Shown piece after piece: positions 12,047-22,976 of a stretch of DNA of 64,000 nucleotides. The stretch lies in NCBI RefSeq assembly GCF_029168945.1, contig NC_083601.1, positions 36,445,660 through 36,509,659 of the forward strand, read 5' to 3'. This DNA comes from Cannabis sativa. Its lineage: Eukaryota; Streptophyta; Magnoliopsida; Rosales; Cannabaceae. The translations under genes were made by a program, and so were the position numbers. Below the pieces are notes generated by a model that saw nothing but the letters and a program-made list of their open reading frames with translations, was not told where the DNA came from and did no database searches. Each line of letters starts with the position of its first letter. The stretch's first letter is position 1.

Positions 12047-13939
12047 TGTTAGAAATTATTTTACCAGGATCTTAGATCTACTCACAAGTATGTTTATTAA
12101 CATCCTAAATAAGAACTTTCTAAAACGATAAATTAAACACATATAAAGTTTAAGAAACCTTACATTGGTTGCAGCGGAATTAAATGACTCCTTCCGTTCA
12201 GATATCTAGCCCTTGATTCCTTTACGTAGCGAGCATTATCAATATGCGAACCTTGGATCTCTTTCTACGAATCTTTTATCTTTGAAACTCCTTTCTTGAT
12301 GATCTTTCTTCACGATCTTCCTCACTATGATTGAGGTATCACTTGATGTGTGTGGGCACTACTCAAATCACTAAGGATTTCGAAATTCTAAGGAAGAAGA
12401 GAAGTGACAGCTAAAGATAGGGAGAGAGAAGGCTCAGGTTTTTCGAATAGAAAAGTCGGAAGAAAAGTGTGTAATTTTTAAGAAGCCTTCACTATCTATT
12501 TATAGCATTCCTACTAGGGTTAGATTTGAATTATATGGCATTAAAATAATGAAAAAAATCAGTTTAAATTTCCTACAAAAGTGGCTGGCCCTAAACTTAG
12601 TGGATTGGGCCTTGCTTTTTGCAATTTTGCAATTTTAACACCTTTTGTATACGATTTTCTCAAACATGCCAATTTCCTAATTCAACCATTTAAATGCCAA
12701 TTCTAACTATTTAATAACTATAAATAATTATTAAATAATATTGTCATTTATCATATTTATTAATTGAACCATACAAAGTATCATAATTAACAAATATGCC
12801 CCTATAAACTCTTTCTTTACAATTTCGCCCTTACTTAGTGAAAATTTCACAAATAGACATAGTCTAACTTGTGAATTATAATTGATTAATCAAAACCAAT
12901 TACATGAGTCTTACAAGCAATATTATCTCAACTAGTGGGGGGACCATGGGTCTATATAACCGAGCTTCCAATAAGTAGATCAAGAATTTAGCACTAAAAT
13001 TCACTAACTTATTAATTCTTCGTTGAATCCACGCATAGAACTTAGAATTGAACTCTCAGTATATAGAATGCTCTATATGTTCCACCATATAGACACATCA
13101 TTAGTTATCCATTGTTATAATCCTAATGTGATCAATGATCCTCTATATGAATGATCTACCTTTGTAAAGGGATTAAATTACCGTTACACCCTACAATGTA
13201 TTTATTCCTTAAAACACTTGACCCCGTATAAATGATATTTCAGCTAATGTGAAATGAGTACTCCACCATTTATGTTCGTTTGGTCAAGCTCGAAGGAGAT
13301 CATCCTTTGCTTACTATTCGCCAGATAGAAGCTATAGATTCCATGTTTATGCTAGCGCTCCCACTCAATTGCACTACCGTGTTCCCAAAATGTACGTATC
13401 ACCCTGACCTAAAAGTAGGCTTAACTAACAAATCAAAGAACACGAATAGCCTTTCAAGATTGAGCCTAATCATATCAGGATTAAGATCATTTGATCTAGG
13501 ATCAACTTGGCGATATTGACTTGAATAGATATTACGGTAAGTTTAATAAATCTAAGTCAAAGTTCAATATCGGTCCCTTCCGATGCATACTCCATGCATC
13601 CAACCTGAGCTTTACTTTAACCAATGTTCTGGAAAGAACATAGTATTTCTCCAAATACAAGTAAACTCTTGTTGTAGATTATCATATCAGTAAAACCCTG
13701 TGTCTGATAAATCTAGGAAACTTTATTCACATAGTCATGTTTACTTTCCAATGTGTTGACGGCACAATAAACAGGATCAAGTATGTGAAAAGGGTTTCAG
13801 ATGAATTTATACATTATGTACATATAATCAAGAAATAAATCATGTGAACCATGCAACATTAAATGTTATTTCTGATCTATATTAATAAGTAAATCTGATT
13901 ATATTGAAATGAGTTTTATTTAGGGCATAAAACCCAACA
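12047..13939 (-). repeat. LTR of the nested copia (5' LTR in element orientation)
   Basis: 1893 bp, partner of 3873-5766, ending CCAACA at 13939 and followed by the target duplication GTATT. Confidence 0.95.
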
Positions 13940-14212
13940 GTATTTGCACACTTATTTGATCGAATTACTCTTGATAAGTTTTAAGGACATAAATAGCATG
14001 CAAAATTCTATTGAAACACACAAGTTCGAGGCATATTCACTACAACCAATTACATTTCCATTTCGTCTAATTCTGAGAGCAAATTTTGTCCCTAGACCAA
14101 GTGTGAAAGAGCAAGATTTTCTCTGCTGCAAGCATGTTAGTGTCGCTGTCATTTTCTGTTTTTATTGTTTAGTTCTTTTTGTTTTTCATTACTCGAGGAC
14201 GAGCAATACTCT

Positions 14213-14224
14213 AAGTTTGGGGTG
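14213..14224 (+). promoter_or_regulatory. Polypurine tract of element 1
   Basis: AAGTTTGGGGTG directly abuts the LTR start TGATAACTC at 14225. This is the expected place for plus-strand DNA priming in a gypsy element. Four more exact copies lie inside the element at 2275, 2326, 3324 and 3412. Confidence 0.75.
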
Positions 14225-15279
14225 TGATAACTCTATGGTATAGAGTTAATTTTTATGCTTTTAAACTAAAGTATTGTGAGGAGAGTAATGAAAATGTGTT
14301 TATTTTGCTTAATTTTAATTAGTTTTAGTGTTATTTTCTATTTAGTAATCTAATCTTTAAGTTTTGTAAATATTGATATTGTTGGGTGTGTTTTTCCAAT
14401 TAACTGTGCTTATTTTGTTGAAAAGGAGGAATTAAATTGACAGGTAAAAGAGAAAGAAGCAAGGAAGAAAAGGAGTACAAGCTGGAACTGGGTTGATTGC
14501 TGAAGCGATGCTAAAGCAATGCTGAAGTGAATTCAGCATCCTGGAAGTGACGTGGAAACACGAATTTCACTTATCCACCTCAGCAATTTCGGTCCAATCA
14601 TTCAAATTGCATCAGCTAGCTGACACGGAAGAAAGAGGTCTCACCCTAGTGGGCCAAAGTGGAAAAGTTTGGGCTTCTATTTTGGGGGAGGAGGTTGGTA
14701 CCCTAAAAACCCAACATCAAAAAAGAAAAGGAAAAGGAGGAAGTACACACAGTCATCTTCATCATCCAGTACGGGGCAGCTGCCATTTTTTCTATGGAGG
14801 AGTTTTAATTGCAGCAGGAAGTACAACAAAGAAGAAAGAAGAGGGGACCAAGCCTAGTGTTTGAATTTTCTTTTACCCTTTCTTGATAGTCTTCTTTATT
14901 TCTCTCTTTGTTATTGTTGTTTGTACTTAGTATTCAAAACTTCTTGAGATTGTAAATTTGGGCAGCAGCCATGGATGAAGTATTTTTAGCTTGGATTTTA
15001 TCTTTTTATTTGAATATGAGCTAAGCTTTTGAGGCTTGAATGACTATGAACTTCTAAGTTGGGTATGATTAAATTTTAAGCTTACTTTAGTATTTGTTTG
15101 CCTTTGTTCATTCAAGTGAGTTTCATTTTAATTGATTGTTGTTTTTTGGCCATGAATAACAATTTGCTAAGCTAAATCTTGTACTGGAAGGGCTAGATCT
15201 AGTAGTTCAACTTGAATGAAGCAAGTGAAAACCTAGATTTAGGCTTTTCTTTGTAAGTGGATAGGAATATTTCATTTAC
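14225..15279 (+). repeat. 3' LTR of element 1 (truncated)
   Basis: Begins TGATAACTC and is similar over much of its length to the 5' LTR of element 2 (59546-61006): the terminal hairpin TAACTCTAT-GGT-ATAGAGTTA (14228-14248), the GTTCATTCAAGTG block and the AGGAATAT block. Similarity stops near 15270, where the sequence passes into another repeat with ACGGGTCGTGTTCGG (15300). The two short ORFs inside (14547-14864, 14669-14857) are not credible genes. Confidence 0.7.
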
Positions 15280-15485
15280 CTGTTAATTCTCGATTATTAA
15301 ACGGGTCGTGTTCGGATCAAGTATATACCTGTTAATTCTCGACACGAAACGAATACGACCCACGAAAACTAATTGCCACTCCTACTCCTGTGGATCCCAA
15401 TTCTTTCTTGTTTTAATGAACTTTGGTTCAGGCAAAAAAAAAAATAACAAGTTCAAAGAATCAATTTTTAGGCTCCAATTTTTAA
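15280..15485. other. Repeat junction with ACGGGTCGTGTTCGG motif
   Basis: Contains ACGGGTCGTGTTCGG and a partial reverse complement (ACGAATACGACCCACG), plus the direct repeat ACCTGTTAATTCTCGA at about 15279 and 15327. A related GGGTCGTG-rich tract occurs at 49297-49385. Probably the end of a MITE; no gene. Confidence 0.4.
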
Positions 15486-15952
15486 GGGTACGTTTGGTAA
15501 CACTTTTTTAATTATTTTCATATTTTTTAATTAAAAAAGTGAAAATATTTTCTAAAAACATGTTTTATAATACTGTTTTTACTTTTTAATTTTTTAATTC
15601 AGAATCAAAATTTTAAAATTTTAAAAATAAAAAAAAAAATCACTTTCACAGTTTTTTTTTCTTAATCAATATTTTGGACTTCGACTCCAACCTAGACCTT
15701 AGGACCCGGAGTCTGACCCCGGCCCCACTCTCAGACTCGAACCATGGTCTCGGCCCCCATACTCGAACCCAACATAAATAAATTAAAAAAATAAGAATGA
15801 AAATAAAAATTATACAATACACTTTTATTTTCTGTTTTTAAAATTAAAAAATAAAAGTGGTTATAAAACACATTTTTATTTTTTAAAACACAAATTTTAA
15901 TTTTAATTTTGTGATTAAAAATTTAAAAAACAAAATCGATACCAATAGACCA
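15486..15952. mobile_element. MITE-like foldback element with GC-rich centre
   Basis: Starts GGGTACGTTTGGTAACACTT and ends with the inverted counterpart around AAAATCGATACCAATAGACC, the end type of a common plant MITE. Arms are AT-rich, but the centre (about 15675-15770) is a GC-rich set of diverged GACTC/GACCCGG-type repeats. Exact ends and target duplication were not resolved. Confidence 0.5.
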
Positions 15953-16228
15953 AAATATTATAATTACAATTTCAAGAACAATTAAACTATTTGGACTTGG
16001 TTCCAAAATTTATCTTTACCATAAGCTCCGAGTACCTTGAGAGTGGAGAATGACCATCATAAACCTTTTGTGTTTGACAAATCAAAAGCATATGTATATA
16101 CATAGATTACATAAAGTATACTTATCGAGGACAAAAATAACTCTAGTACGAGAACAAGGAAAACAAAAAAAAAAACTGCTTTAGCATACTACTTTTCTTT
16201 TTCTTTGTATCATAAATTTATAGGCAAC
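15953..16228. other. Intergenic DNA, nothing recognised
   Basis: AT-rich, no ORF or repeat that I can name. Confidence 0.5.
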
Positions 16229-17545
16229 CGATTTTGTGCCCATCTTGTAAAATTACGGATTGTATTCCGTTGTACTGTATAGTAAGTCCTACGTACTTTA
16301 TTATTTTTTAATATTTTTTATAACCGGTTGTTCTAAGTTTATAAGACCGACTAATAAATAAATTTCTTTTTGATTTATATTATTATATTTTTGTAATAAT
16401 AAGTTATTTATTTAAGGTACAATTCTTTGTTAAAGTTGACAGGAGCAAGGACAGAAGTACAACAGTTGATGGTCCTTTTTGTCAGTTCAAAGGGTAAAAT
16501 TGTCTTCTCAAACGTGGTTTTTGACGGACTTTGTGAAATAATTTCATAGTACAAAATTTGGCATATGTAGAACGTAATTTAGTGTATTGTAGTGTATCAG
16601 ATAGATGTTTTAGTACATTAAAAAATTTATTGACCTATCAAAAATGCTTAGGACATGTAAATGTAAATATTTTTGTTGTACTTATTTTAAGTTGTATTCT
16701 TATGATATAAAAATCTATTTTTGGATATTTAATATTATTTTTTCTTTGTTAATTTATTTATGTTACTTATTAATTTATTTTTCATCAATATATTAGTACT
16801 TGTTATTAAAATTAATCTAACGTTCTCTGAAATCACCCTAATATTTTAAATTAGTAATAAGTAAAGTTGTATAGAAACTAAAGTATAACTATAACATAAA
16901 ATTAAAATATAGAATTTAAAATTATGTAAAATCAATAGGTATTAAAAATATTTGAGATGGATACTTTATTTACAAAAATTTAATTAATTATTATGAAAAT
17001 ACATAATTTAAAAAAATATAGTTTGAATTATTATTTATTTTTTTACATAATAAATAATTTTATGCTATAAATTTTTTTTATTATAGCACTAATAATTTTT
17101 TTATTATTAACTTTAGTATTTTAACATTTATAAAAAAAATATATATTGAAGAATTTAATGAATAAGTGTTGAAATTAAGATTTATAGTATTTTTTTTAAA
17201 AAAAAAATAATATAATCAATATAATTTGAAAAGTTATTAAAGAGTACAGTGTATTATCAGACATCAATCATGTCATGTCATGTCACTTTTCATTTTTTTT
17301 TTAAAAAAAACCAAACAATTAATATTTAAAAATAGTATCTGTCAGTACATCAATCAATATCAACTTTTTAAAAATAATGATTTTTAAATACAATATCAAC
17401 CGGTTACCAATTTATAAAGCCTAACTACCCCTACTTTAACCCCAGCCTTCAGATTATGCAACAACACAATTCTATGGCTACTATACAATCACGGATTGTA
17501 TTCTCTTATTTACTATCACGGGACAAAATCGGGTCCCTAAATTTA
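16229..17545. mobile_element. Possible 1.3-kb non-autonomous DNA transposon with inverted ends
   Basis: CCGATTTTGTGCCCATCTTG at the left is mirrored by the right end, whose reverse complement reads CCGATTTTGTCCCGTGATAG. Both ends also carry ACGGATTGTATTC-type words in opposite orientation, and ACCGGTTG/CAACCGGT words lie inside (about 16322 and 17398). The interior is AT-rich and non-coding. Target duplication was not found, so ends are approximate. Confidence 0.4.
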
Positions 17546-18044
17546 TAATGCATGCTGAGTGTGAACTGACTGGGTTTTACATATTTGTTCTTATTGCGTG
17601 TGATTGCACACTAGTTTCTTTAGGAAAAGGTTAAATTGCATTTATATAAACTAGTGCTACCACGAATATAATTGCATTTATATATATGTGCTTTTATTAA
17701 TAAATTTTAAAGAAATATATATAGATAGATTTATATATATTTGAATAATTAAGAAGAAAAAAAATATCTTATTAATCACCAACAATTTCCACACAAGCAT
17801 AGAAACAAAACTCCAATTACAACTTGCTAATAAAATCTAAAATAGTCAAATCTCTCATGTTCAATTTCCTATTGACTATGTTAAGGATTATAGCTTTAAT
17901 AGCTCCTTTGATCAAACCCACAGTATGTCTCATAGTGAAAGACTTGCAATCATAAATACAAGTATTTTTATTTATCCATAAATTATAAATATTTGCTGCC
18001 ACTGTAGCAGAGACAATATTAGAGAGATTTTTTTTTTTGGGGGG

Positions 18045-18854
18045 CTAATTAGCAATTTTTCTTCCCGAACTTTGACATGTACTAAATCATATTTCTTGAA
18101 TTTTTTTAGCCGTTAAAAATTCCCCCTGAACTATTAAGATTGTTAAATGTAAGGACTTTTGTCTAATTTTAGTAAAAAAAATTCTTACATGGATGAAAAT
18201 TCAGGTGGCATGATTTAGTACATATAAAAGTTTGAGGGGCATAATTTGGTAGATATTGAAGTCTGGGGAGCATGTTTTAGTACATAAACAATCATTGAAA
18301 CAATAAAATTGAGGCTAATTAGTAATTTTTCCCCCTGAACTTTGACATGTACTAAATCGTGCCCCCTGAACTTTCTTTGCCGTTAAAAATTCCCCCGAAG
18401 TATTGAGATTGTTAAATTTAAGTACTTTTGTCTAATTTCATTCAATTTTACTGTTTCAGTGATTGTTTATGTACTAAATCATGCTTCCCAGACTTTGATA
18501 TCTACCAAATCATGCCCCTCAAACTTTGATATGTACTAAATCATGCCCCTTGAACTTTCATCCATGTTAGAATTTTTTTACTAAAATTAGACAAAAGTCC
18601 TTAAATTTAACAATCTCAATAGTTCAGGGGGAAATTTTTAACGGCCAAAAAAGTTCAGGAGGCACGATTTAGTACATGTCAAAGTTCAGGGGAAAAATTA
18701 CTAATTAGCCTAAAATTGAATGAAATTAGACAAAAGTCCTTAAATCTAACAATCTCAATAATTCAAGGAAAATTTTTAACGGCTAAAAAAAATTCAGAGG
18801 ATGTGATTTGGTATATGTCAAAGGGAAAAAAATTACTAATTAGCCTTTTTTTTT
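18045..18854. mobile_element. Foldback MITE (GGCTAATTAG family), outer copy
   Basis: Left half 18045-18311 and right half 18712-18854 together form one long foldback element with GGCTAATTAG ends and the internal phrase TTGACATGTACTAAATCAT. It interrupts the LINE. A second copy of the same family is inserted near its middle. Other copies: 26353-26735 and 35591-35957. Confidence 0.75.
18312..18711. mobile_element. Foldback MITE (GGCTAATTAG family), inner copy nested in the outer copy
   Basis: 400 bp, beginning AGGCTAATTAGT and ending ACTAATTAGCCT. Almost the whole element is an imperfect palindrome, with arms well over 100 bp. It is flanked by direct repeats of AAAATTG (18305-18311 and 18712-18718), or eight bases TAAAATTG if the end is drawn one base earlier, compatible with a hAT-type target duplication. 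Confidence 0.85.
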
Positions 18855-19300
18855 TAATCGAATCCATTTTAGCCAATCTTGAAAGTGGAGAGGCCAAGGA
18901 CTGTATTCAAGCCAATATTGTACACCCTGCAGCACTTTTTGAGAAAAACTACAGTCAACCAATAAATAAGAATGACTCTAAAAAGCTTGTTCACAAACAA
19001 GGCATAACGTCGAATTCAATTGGATGTTGCATATCGGAAGTTTATCTCTAGATAGTAAATGTTCATTCGGAGCTTGCCACAGAATAAACTTATGTTTAGG
19101 TACATTGAGTCTACACCAAATAAACTTTATGTAATTCACCTGCTCACAATAAATGGAGCTTTGATAAAGCTTGAAGCTTGTTAGCCTTGAGCTTGCCACT
19201 AATCCCAGCATTGAAGATATAGTCAGCTGAAAAGATCTTCTTATGATTAACTAGTTTCCTCGCACCAACTCACATCAACCTTCAAAGAATAAAACTAAAA

Positions 19301-19689
19301 TTCATGATCGTTTAAGTAAATATCGCACATCAATTTCACCCAAAGAAGATCTTATTTCATAAAAAGGTCCCAAATAAATTTAGCTAAGATATCATTTTCT
19401 ATTTAGTACTCTCTCTAAAGCTTTTGATAAACAAACCTCCCTCCCAAAAAGTAAAATGGAGCTTGTTGCGATTCTCTTTAACCCCCAAAAAAATAACAAA
19501 GTTCATCAACTTCTTTCACAATACTTTGAGGAAGCAAGAAAATACTCATTTAGTAGCTTTGTAATCCCAACAACACACAATGATTCAGTTGAGCTCCATC
19601 TAAAAATAAAAGATGGTGACTTGCCCAAGTGTGTAATCTCAACTTAATCTTAACCCCACAATTAGCAACTTTTCATTTATTATTATTTT
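19301..19689. other. Intergenic or LINE-flanking DNA
   Basis: Holds a 63-codon plus-strand ORF (19456-19647) with no recognisable motif. The interval sits between two minus-strand LINE pieces and could be diverged LINE sequence. Confidence 0.4.
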
Positions 19690-20040
19690 TTTGAATGGAA
19701 AAAGTTGCTTCCATTAATTAAAAGTCTTTCAAAAGTAAGCACAATAAATTAGCACGAACAGACTCCTTACTAATCATGTAATCAGCTTTAGAATAAAAGT
19801 CCCTAGCTAAGAAGTGGGCCATTTTATTCGCAAATCGCTCTACAAAATGAACTGAAACATTAAACAATTCTAATAAAAATGAGTTTTGATTCGTGGATTA
19901 CAATGTCGTATAGAGAATACATACGAACTTTACTCTTGATAGCATGCACCATATTGACACAGTCAGTTTCCACCAACACATTTGACCATCCATGAGATTT
20001 TATCCAACTTAGGGCATCTTAGAAATAAAATTAGAATATC
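19690..20040 (-). pseudogene. LINE RNase H 3' fragment
   Basis: The minus strand reads ALSWIKSHGWSNVLVETDCV and VRMYSLYDIVIHESK, the RNase H segment at the end of plant L1 ORF2 (VETDC carries the acidic residue). Stops follow. The left end on the plus strand is a T-run followed by GAATGG, i.e. a LINE 3' end in which ...TTC is followed by poly(A). Confidence 0.65.
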
Positions 20041-20133
20041 AAAATATAATGTAAATTTGGAGGGTTTTACCTAAAATTTAACTTGTGGGGTTAAGTATTG
20101 TATTGTATATTTTAAGTAGTATTGCCGCAAATT

Positions 20134-21260
20134 AGGGGTGTTTGCGGTGCGGGTGGTGCGAGTTGTAGCTATTTTTTCAAACCAAACCGCATATTAGGGA
20201 TGGTAATTATACCTGCGGGTTCAGGTACGCGCCCCATTGCGGGGGTAGGTATGGGTTTCAATGTTTATACCCGAGTCAAAAACGGGACAGGGTGGGAGAA
20301 TGAATACCCACCCCGATATGGTATATATATATATTTAAGTTTTAAAATTATAACTACTACAATCAAAATAACTTCATGTTTTAGGCTTTTTATTGATTAT
20401 AGTAATGAGATATTTCAGTTTTCATGAAAATACTTACGATGATGCATATTAATAATCACACTTAACTGCTTTAATAAATGACACAACCATTTATTTTCAA
20501 TTACCAATTTTGTATTTACTAACTTCATTTACAATACACACTATTCCACTTATGTTTATTATTTTAATGAGTTTTTATGATTTTTTTTTTTAAATTCTCT
20601 TTGAGACATTATTTTTTTTTTCAAAAATATATATGTAATGGGTACCCGATGGGAATCCTTCCCCCGTCGTGTAATCCTTGTCCCAACCCCACTTTAATTT
20701 AAACGAGTATTGGGGTGGGTACGGGGTGAATTTAGGAAGCGGGTATGGGGTGGGGGAGCAATCCCCGCACCCGCACCGCCCCATTTACATCCCTATACCG
20801 CATATGCGATTTTTATAATATCTCAAATCGCAACCACACCGCGAGATCTTAATATCGAAAAAATCACACTGCAAAAATACGATGTGGTGCAGTGCGGTGT
20901 GAGCGGTTTACACTATCATCATTATCAAACATTATAGTAAAAAATTAAAAACCAAACTAGTAAAGCTTTAACAATACAAAATAAAAAAAAAATCTTATTA
21001 AAGTTTTAACGTATATTAACTATCAAGTCATTATATTAAATTTTTTTAAAAAAATAAAGTAATAAACACATATAGTATATATATTTATTCTTATATATAT
21101 ATAAAAAAAATTAAAAATTAGTGACTTTGTAACATATAGTGGAGTACGGTTTAAACCGTAATTATTAGATTTAAAATTGCAAATTGCACCGCACCGCACC
21201 GCACCGCGAGGTTTGGAAAACATACAAACCGCAGCCGCACCACAAAAGATTTTAAACTGT
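20134..21260. mobile_element. GGGGTGTTTGCGGTGCGG-type element hosting a nested MITE
   Basis: Left end has TTAGGGGTGTTTGCGGTGCG. GCGGTGCGG/CCGCACCGC words recur in both orientations (20140, 20890, 21186, 21232), giving a foldback-like arrangement. It is interrupted by the MITE at 20195-20796. The right end is uncertain. Confidence 0.45.
20195..20796. mobile_element. TAGGGATGG-type MITE (hAT- or Mutator-like), nested
   Basis: Begins TAGGGATGG and ends ACATCCCTAT. It is flanked by the 9-bp direct repeat ACCGCATAT (20186-20194 and 20797-20805). Subterminal GGGTA/TACCC motifs are GC-rich and mirrored. It splits the ACCGCATATGCG of the host element, confirming insertion. Small ORFs inside follow from the inverted sequence, not from genes. 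Confidence 0.8.
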
Positions 21261-21689
21261 ATTTTTTATACAGTGTAGTGCAATATGAGCCGTTTGTATA
21301 ATTTGAACAGTTTGAAGAACATACCTACCCAAAAAATACCTATTTTTTTTAATCGAAAATGTTAAAGATGGTTTATAATGTATTTCATCATTTGTGACAA
21401 AAGTAATAAACATACATGATTGGTATGTCTTGAGCTTCACATATTAAATAAGGAAATCCATTTTTATAAATAATTCTATAAAAGAAAATAGAATTGACTG
21501 CATCGATGGCCATTGATTATTTTTGGAAAAAAAATATAATTTAATACGTGTTGAGTCCCCACTTAAGTCATTTAATATTGATTTTTAATCAATTAATTTC
21601 TAAACATAATTAATGATGTACTACATACATGTAGAACGATCAGCGTCACCCTACGGTGGTGGATATGACTTATGAGTGGAGAGAGCGTA
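21261..21689. other. Upstream region of the RHB1A-like gene
   Basis: AT-rich, no ORF of note. It presumably includes the promoter of the gene downstream; no TATA box could be assigned with confidence. Confidence 0.4.
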
Positions 21690-22976
21690 TTGGATAGAAA
21701 CATACAAAAACCTTTCTTCGCCGAATCCTTCTTCGAAGGAACCCTCCATTTTCTACTCTAGGTAACCTACTTTTCATGAAACTTAAAGAATTTTTTTAGC
21801 TAAACTGGTTGTGATTCTTTATTCATACAAGAATTCAACTGGGTTTTGTTTTTTTCTTTTTTTCTTTTTTCTTTTCTAAAGATTTATGCATCAACTTTGG
21901 AATTGGGTGTGATTGGAATTATGGGATTGACTCATTTTCTTGCTTTCGCTGTATAATCTTCATTGGGTTTCTTTTTTTCTTCTTTTATTGTTTTTCCTAT
22001 TGTGATTTTTCTGAATGAAGTTTGCTGTTTGTTTTTAATCTGGGTTTGTTTTCTATGGTTCTGTTTCATTATTTTGAGTGATTCTCTTTCTGGAGTAGTG
22101 TTTTTCATTGATTTGGATAAAGGAAGTGTGAAAAGTCCATATGAATCAATGGGCTGAAAAGAAGAATCCCTTGATTTTGGATTATAACTTGGCAACCCTT
22201 CAAGCATTTTATTTCCTTTTCTTGAGCGAATATGATCCAAATCCCTTTTAGAAATTTATTTTGTGTGTTAAGAGTATCAGGTTCTGCGTACGTTAAAACC
22301 AATAAGCAATAGTATCACCTAACCACATTAGGTGCTTGAAGTAGGGAGTTCTAGAAGCCAATTTTCCATTAATACTATATTATGTATGCTTGCCAAAATT
22401 TCAGGTCCAAATTGCTGGTGATTTTCCCAGAACAATAGTACGATTGCAAGTATACGTTCTTCAAAATATAACTGGAGTGTTTCCCTGAATTACATGCTCT
22501 TGTTAATATAGACTGTCAAGGAAAAAAGTACTAGGAAGCCAATAAAAGTGCTAACTCCTACATCTCTAGCTGCTTGGGCATTTTCCAGCAGCAATTCTTT
22601 TCATTAGATTATTAACAGTCAATTAATTATGCTAAGATTCTGTTCAATATAAGCCTTGCCGTTTTTTGTTTCTTCCAAGTTTGTATTTATATTTGTTTCC
22701 TGGCTGAACATTTAATCTTGGGAAGGTAGGAAATTCTAACATATTACTTGGTAAATCCCCTTGCAGAATCGAATACATTTAATGATTGGATTTTTGAATG
22801 TATTTGCTTGTTTTGGCATCATCTACTTTCATATTTTCTAAGTACTCTATTTTCTATTAACGTATTAAATCATTGATCAAACATGTTGGAAATAAGCCTC
22901 ATATAATGTCAAATAACAGGGAGCAATGCCTCAATTTTGGATTATTTTGGCTGGATAACAAAATAAATTGTAGGCA
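21690..22976 (+). other. Likely 5' UTR exon and large first intron of the RHB1A-like gene
   Basis: A plausible untranslated exon ends at 21761 (TCTACTCTAG, then GTAACC). The matching acceptor is ATTGTAG at about 22967-22973, four bases before the ATG at 22977. The interval is T-rich as expected for a plant intron, and its ORFs are chance. The transcription start is not determined. Confidence 0.5.

Larger units (their letters stand above)
3873..13939 (-). mobile_element. Complete Ty1/copia LTR retrotransposon with decayed coding region, inserted in element 1
   Basis: Bounded by two LTRs of 1894 and 1893 bp that start TGTT(G/A)G and end CCAACA. A perfect 5-bp target duplication GTATT flanks it (3868-3872 and 13940-13944). 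Orientation is minus: beside the left LTR the minus strand reads CAAGTGGGAGTT, a copia-type polypurine tract, and the pol remnants read on the minus strand. No intact ORF survives inside, yet the LTRs are almost identical. The element is therefore a recent insertion of an already defective copy (trans-mobilised), or its LTRs have been homogenised. I could not match the region next to the right LTR (12020-12046) to a tRNA primer site. Confidence 0.93.
1..15279 (+). mobile_element. Athila-like Ty3/gypsy LTR retrotransposon (element 1), 5' end outside window, split by a nested copia
   Basis: Left edge lies inside gag. In order: gag-protease ORF (to 2173), non-coding internal region (2174-3872), nested copia element (3873-13939), rest of the internal region (13945-14212), polypurine tract (14213-14224) and 3' LTR (14225 to about 15279). 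There is no reverse transcriptase, RNase H or integrase core, so the copy is non-autonomous. Athila affiliation rests on the gag sequence style, the DLGAS protease motif, the block around GGGGACAATGTTG (3393) and the LTR start TGATAACTC, shared with element 2 at 59546. The 3' LTR looks truncated: similarity to the element-2 LTR fades near 15270 and no CA-type LTR end is seen. The right limit is approximate. Confidence 0.8.
17770..19300 (-). pseudogene. L1-type LINE ORF2 remnant (zinc-binding RVT region), interrupted by MITEs
   Basis: Minus-strand reading of 18978-19211 gives VPKHKFILWQAPNEHLLSRD, typical of the zf-RVT region near the ORF2 C-terminus of plant L1 LINEs. The adjacent 18870-18960 gives VLQGVQYWLEYSPWPLHFQDW, the usual continuation. 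The reading resumes left of the MITE block at 17817-18002 (AANIYNLWINKNTCIYD). The LINE was therefore continuous until the MITE at 18045-18854 inserted. Stops and frameshifts are present; non-functional. Confidence 0.7.

Noticed and set aside
14547..14864. 105-codon ORF and an overlapping 62-codon ORF
   Set aside because: They lie inside the 3' LTR of element 1, are of low complexity at the end and have no counterpart in the element-2 LTR.
20122..20784. ORFs on both strands rich in Gly, Pro and Arg
   Set aside because: They are created by the inverted GC-rich ends of the two nested MITEs.
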